64,000 bases of DNA, taken from Anadara kagoshimensis (Eukaryota > Mollusca > Bivalvia > Arcoida > Arcidae). Both the position numbers and the translations under genes were made by a program. Every line of letters starts with the position of its first letter. The stretch's first letter is position 1. Positions 59,634 to 64,000 of the stretch are shown piece after piece. The DNA lies in the NCBI GenBank assembly GCA_021292105.1, contig CM037866.1, positions 4,439,502 through 4,503,501 of the forward strand. The letters are read 5' to 3'. The notes under the pieces are model-generated. The model made no database searches, was not told the DNA's origin, and saw only the letters and a list, made by a program, of their open reading frames with translations.

Positions 59634-59822
59634 GTATGTAAAGATTTGAAGTCTCCATGTAGTTGCAATGAAACTAATGTTTGAATCTCATTGTGGTAGA
59701 CCCTAGGTTTAGGAAGCCAAACTGCTTGCTGAAAGTCAGTATTTTTCTTTAGGCACTTCATTTTCCTGACCTCACTGCCTTGATAAAAGTGTAACAAAAT
59801 ATTATTATTGAAAAGAATAATA

Positions 59823-59936
59823 GAATCTATCACAACTTGTGGTGCCAGATAGGGAAATCTCAACCAGAGTTCAAATATATTAGAACGAGGGTTGAGATTT
59901 CCTTATCTGGCACCACAAGTAGTGATTGATTCTATT
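59823..59936. repeat. Inverted repeat, about 50-bp arms
   Basis: GAATCTATCACAACTTGTGG, TGCCAGATAGGGAAATCTCA pairs with TGAGATTTCCTTATCTGGCA, CCACAAGTAGTGATTGATTC. Loop of about 25 bp around 59865-59890. A MITE-like hairpin with few mismatches. Confidence 0.85.
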
Positions 59937-60249
59937 TCTTGCATCAGAAAGTTCAATTTTTCAATTTTAAACCAATTTCAATCTTCGATACACCTCTGAA
60001 TTTGTTGATAAAATTTGCGGGAAAAACAGCGTGTAGGCTATCTTGCACAGGGGTGTACAAGATGGCGATATCTTGCACCTCTTTTTTTATGGATTTTTCT
60101 TTCTGGGGTGCAAGAAAAAGAGATATACTAGTGAAACACTTTAACTGAAAAAGAGACATTATACATCATAAAATAAGGGACGTAATTCTGTTTGTAATTT
60201 TGTTTGAGGATATTTCAGAATTTATGAAGAATAAAAAAAAAAAAGTTAA

Positions 60250-60367
60250 AGTCTGTCCAGAGCCATTAGGCCCATCAGGCCGGAGCTTATCCCGGTTTCA
60301 GTGGTGTTAAGCGACTGAGAGTACAAGACTCTCCCCTGAATGGGACGCCGGTCCATCGCAGGGTTAA
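60250..60367. mobile_element. SINE-like element with conserved core, truncated copy 2
   Basis: GTCTGTCCAGAGCCATTAGG to CCATCGCAGGGTTAA; about 95% identical to 42105-42225 but without the B-box end. Confidence 0.7.
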
Positions 60368-60687
60368 AAGAATTAGTAATCTTTAAATCAATTGATATAC
60401 GATTATATGTATATAAACTACTCTCAAGTCCCTTATATCAATGTCCATGAATATAAAGTTATAAGTTGCAAAATTTCCATAATTTAAAAAAAAATAAAAT
60501 ATAGTTCTTTTGAAAGTATTTTTTCAAAACTTTGCTAAAATAGGTCCCTTTTTTGAAAGAGTTTCTTTGAAATTAATTCTTTTTAAGAAGAATAAGTAAC
60601 AGTGACCTTTAAATCAATATTAAGGGAAAAATTTAAAAACAAAAAGCCTGCTCTCCAGACCCCAGTGTCAATTTCTTCACCTTAACC

Positions 60688-60821
60688 TTAATGCTCTCCT
60701 CGCCAGAAAGCGCATAAGGCTGCAACACTATTCTTCCATTTTTGTCTGTCCTTTGCTGTTGTTTTGGCTGTGTTCCAGCCAGTCCATCCAGTGGCGTTTC
60801 TTTTCTTTTCCAATGTCAATT
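60688..60821 (-). mobile_element. LINE 3'-end remnant
   Basis: The minus strand reads KRHWMDWLEHSQNN, then in a shifted frame AKTTAKDRQKWKNSVAALCA, FWRGEH and a stop. The order (KKRW.DW... A.DR..W...V..L...) is the typical C-terminus of non-LTR reverse transcriptases in invertebrates. Only the last 40-45 codons remain, with one frame change. Clade not determinable. Confidence 0.6.
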
Positions 60822-61339
60822 TAAGCCAGTGTAACTAGGTTTACTCAAATTTTAAATTATAAGTATGATAGCCAAATTTGAAATAAAAATCAAAGTACTG
60901 AAGGTACTGAAGCATCAGCTAAACTGAGCAATTTGATAAAAAAAAAAGTGCACTTGAAACTGAGATTTGTCTAATGAATCAGTAACAAATGAAATTCATG
61001 CAAGTAATAGATACTGTGATCGGGAAGCCTCTAACAACAAGTCTGCTTTTTATGCAAGTTGTTAGGTTCTAACATATCAATATGTTACAATGGTCAAAAT
61101 GGACATGCCACGCAATGTTTATCAATTGAGTAAATAAGTAATTCGCATAAATATAAATTTTCAATTTTTCAAAAACCAAGAGAGGCTAATAAAGACCCGA
61201 CCCCAAATCTGAGTGAAATATCTCAAGCGTAACGGAAAAAGTCCAGAGAAACCATCATTTTGATAAAATTCACAAAGTGAAAGGGGCATAACTCCACTAA
61301 AACGCAGTTGACTGGAAGAAAACCCAAACTGGATCTGTA

Positions 61340-61650
61340 ATCACCACCATCATCATCATTATCACTCCTCATATCACATTTTGATCATCAACATGAAGAT
61401 ATCATCATCATCATCATCATCGTCATTAGCAGCAGCAGCAGCAGTAGAACCCATGCCATGACAATCACCACCACCATTATATTAATCATTTTCAGAAATC
61501 CTCATGTTACATCATTAATGTGGTCACATCATCATCATAGCTCTTCGTGTCACATAATCATCATGGTGACATCATTATCAGCAGCGGCAGCAGTACTGAA
61601 TGTCATCATCATCATCATGTCACATCATCAGCATGAAGACATTGGCTTTG

Positions 61651-61709
<59 letters not shown>

Positions 61710-62250
61710 GTGAATTATTATCATCATCAACAGCAGCAGAACTGAATGTCATCACCACCATCATCATCATCACCATCATCATCATACTATCGGCAGTGCT
61801 CAGCAGTACTGAATGTCATCATTGCCACCATCATCATCATCGGTAGCAACAGAACACATGTCACCATCATAATCATCATCATAGTTCGTCAAGTCACATC
61901 GTCATCATCACCATCATCATTAGCAACAGAGCTTATTTTCATCACCACCATCACTATCATCTTCTTCATCACGATAATCATTATCATCATCGGCATCAAC
62001 AGAACTCATGTCATCACCATCATCAACATCATCATCATATCTCCTCATGTCACATCATCACCATGGTGACATCATCATCATATCTCCTCATGTCACATCA
62101 TCATCATCATCATCATTATATCTCCTCATGTCATATCATCACCATCATCATCATCGGCAGCAGCAGAACTGAATGTCATCATCATCATTATTATTGTCAT
62201 CATCTTCATCAAGCCACATCATCATCGACATAGTGTCATCATCACAAAAA
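61340..62250 (+). repeat. ATC/CAT trinucleotide microsatellite cluster
   Basis: About 900 bp of CATCATCAT tracts broken by AGCAGCAGCAG and short phrases such as AGAACTGAATGTC and CTCCTCATGTCACATC that recur. The longest pure run is at about 61650-61710. Long open frames here (runs of isoleucine or serine) are artefacts. Confidence 0.92.
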
Positions 62251-63917
62251 AAAAAACCTTTCACCATGACCAGCTATTTCCCTTGACTTGCAATTGACAG
62301 ATTAACCATTGTTGAAGTCATTAATTTTATTCATTGAATTCACAATTAATTTGAAAAAAAACCTTTGTTTTAGAAATAATTTAAATGTATTTAAAATTAT
62401 TGTTGAATATATATAAATTGTCCAAGTGAGTTTTAAAAGCCTGAATTGGTATAAACCATCCTGACACAATAAGCTACTAGTAACAATCTGTACCATTTAC
62501 AGAAGTTGTCCAGGCAACTGTCTCTTTCAAAAATAAGTTTGCTGACAAAAGGGGGAAATATTTCTGAATACGATTAATTGAAAATTAATTGATTATTATT
62601 TTAAAGTTTCAAAGTCTTGAAAAATGGGGGAAAAAATTTGAAATATTTCCATAAAGTCAGGTGCACATCCTCAATATATATGTTAACATTCTCTGAAGTT
62701 TCAAGGTTTTTGGTTGAAATCTGTAAGAGGAATTGAGTTCACAAAGTAGGTACCCCCATTCAAATACTTGCTAAAAAGTGACTTAGTTTCAGTCTTGAAA
62801 AATAGGGTAAAATCTTGAAATATTTCCATAAAGTCAGGTGCACATCCTCAATATATATAGAAACATTACCAAGATTGGTACCATGTTTTCCCCGCCCTTA
62901 GTTTCTGTTCTACTTCACCAACGGTGCTCTAGAAATCGGAAGAACTTAAGAAAGCACAATAACTGTTTTGTTGCATATTATGTAAAATAAAGTAACATGG
63001 CTTCATGAAAAGAAATTAAAGGTTGTAAAAACCATGGATTAAACTACTGACAACAACTTTAATCGGATATCCACTGTAAAAACGATCTAATAAGGACTTG
63101 TAACAAGGTAAATAAATTTTATCTGAAAATTTTAAAACATCGTTTTTTTCAGTTTTGTTTAGATTTTGATTTCAAGTTGTTCTTTCTTGTCGATTTATTT
63201 TGTTGATTCAAAATAAACAACTGGAAAAGGTATTTAAATGAATATTGATGATGAAATTGTCTGTCTTCGGAGACATATGGTGAGAAGTGGAGTGTGTGCA
63301 GAAGATCGGAAGTATGTAGCAGAGATTCGAGAATAAAGCATGCCGTTTTGATATTAAACTGATAACTGAAAAGGACAGGGTGTCATGATCATTTTAAGTG
63401 GGGCAAGGGTGTACTGGACTAAAAAGGTCAGTCACTACGCTATGTGAATACATTTGAGCAGGGGCATTGGGTGTCAAATGCAGGCATGCCCCCAAACACA
63501 TGGCTAATTTGCATACGAACCGGTATCGATATAGCCTACACAACTTCACGAGTCACAAACGATTTATCAACATAGCCAATAACTTGTAAATAAACTTCTT
63601 CTTTCAGTTTAGTATCACTTTTTTGGGAATAATCTTTGATTTCTACTTTTTTGTTATGCATAATTTCGCTACCGGCAAAATTTTAATACCCAATGAAAGC
63701 GGGAAAATCCTCGTGACGTATCACGTAATGAATATTAATGAACCAGGTCGGGATATCCCAAACACGAAATATTATTGACAATCAATTTTTAAAAAATATA
63801 TAGAATTTATCATCAAATGTGATCCATGTTTAAAGTTATTTAACTTAAAAACTGTTTAATGAGCATACTTTGTGTTTATTTATCGATGTCACTTTGCATA
63901 AATTAAAAAAATCCAAT
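62251..63917. other. Intron or intergenic DNA, unassigned
   Basis: 62630-62870 contains a direct repeat of about 95-bp phrases (GTCTTGAAAAATxGGGxAAAA, AAGTCAGGTGCACATCCTCA, ATATATAT). A 33-codon frame starts at 63239 with no known resemblance. No CFAP44 exon 29 could be found. Confidence 0.5.
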
Positions 63918-64000
63918 ATGGCGGCGACTGTAAAACAACCACATGTACATCACTGTAGGTCAAAAAGAAGAACGTCGGCGCGCGCCGACGAACTGACAAG
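63918..64000 (+). CDS. Possible first exon of another gene (open to window edge)
   Basis: CAATATGGCGGCGAC matches the YY1-type element that often overlaps start codons of animal genes. The frame reads MAATVKQPHVHHCRSKRRTS, ARADELT and stays open to the end. Local GC is far higher than upstream, and a perfect 18-bp palindrome, CGTCGGCGCGCGCCGACG, lies at 63973-63990. If real, it is a gene nested in or following CFAP44. Function unknown. Confidence 0.3.
   Translation, partial: MAATVKQPHVHHCRSKRRTSARADELT

Noticed and set aside
61458-62069. Frames with poly-isoleucine or poly-serine
   Set aside because: Artefact of the ATC microsatellite cluster.
63239-63340. 33-codon frame MNIDDEIVCLRRHMVRSG...
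   Set aside because: No homology recognised, no splice context, too short to support.

Overview
This is animal nuclear DNA: AT-rich, full of short repeats, with small phase-matched exons. The repeat families (elements starting AGCTCACCTGAGCC, tRNA-headed SINEs with a TCTCTGGGCACTC tail, tracts like CTATAAAGACCACC) suggest a mollusc, most likely a bivalve; that is inference from repeat style, not a database result.

Two host genes lie head to head. On the minus strand is the 5' part of nicastrin (NCSTN), the substrate-receptor subunit of gamma-secretase: five exons (14165-14210, 3730-3837, 2658-2781, 1536-1672, 215-357), about 186 codons, continuing beyond the left edge. On the plus strand is CFAP44 (WDR52/FAP44), a WD-repeat and coiled-coil axonemal protein: 28 exons from 14324 to 59633, about 1,912 codons, continuing beyond the right edge. 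Their start codons are 113 bp apart, so they probably share a bidirectional promoter with candidate NRF-1, ETS and ciliary X-box (RFX) sites.

Layout. 1-14164: nicastrin exons and introns. Intron 1 holds a young minus-strand Ty3/Gypsy LTR element (3889-8373), a 752-bp fold-back transposon (9217-9968), an element with its own satellite (10845-12233) and a decayed TTF-type zinc-finger fragment (about 12850-13220). 14324-28893: CFAP44 N-terminal low-complexity exons, a coding 30-bp minisatellite, a duplicated exon pair, and about 5 kb of intronic ATATCC satellites. 29669-44188: WD-repeat exons. 45131-59633: acidic linker, second WD-like region and coiled-coil exons. 59634-64000: intron or intergenic DNA with ATC microsatellites, a LINE remnant and a possible new gene start at 63918.

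The most striking pattern is that at least nine of the 33 exons, in both genes, have partial tandem copies of their own exon end plus splice site in the adjoining intron (NCSTN exons 2 and 3; CFAP44 exons 5, 6, 8, 13, 18, 19, 21). This creates arrays of decoy or alternative splice sites and is the feature here I regard as least described. A second unusual feature is an approximately 145-bp satellite inside a mobile element family that repeats a composite nuclear-receptor-like motif (GGTTCAAAGGTCAAGGTCA).
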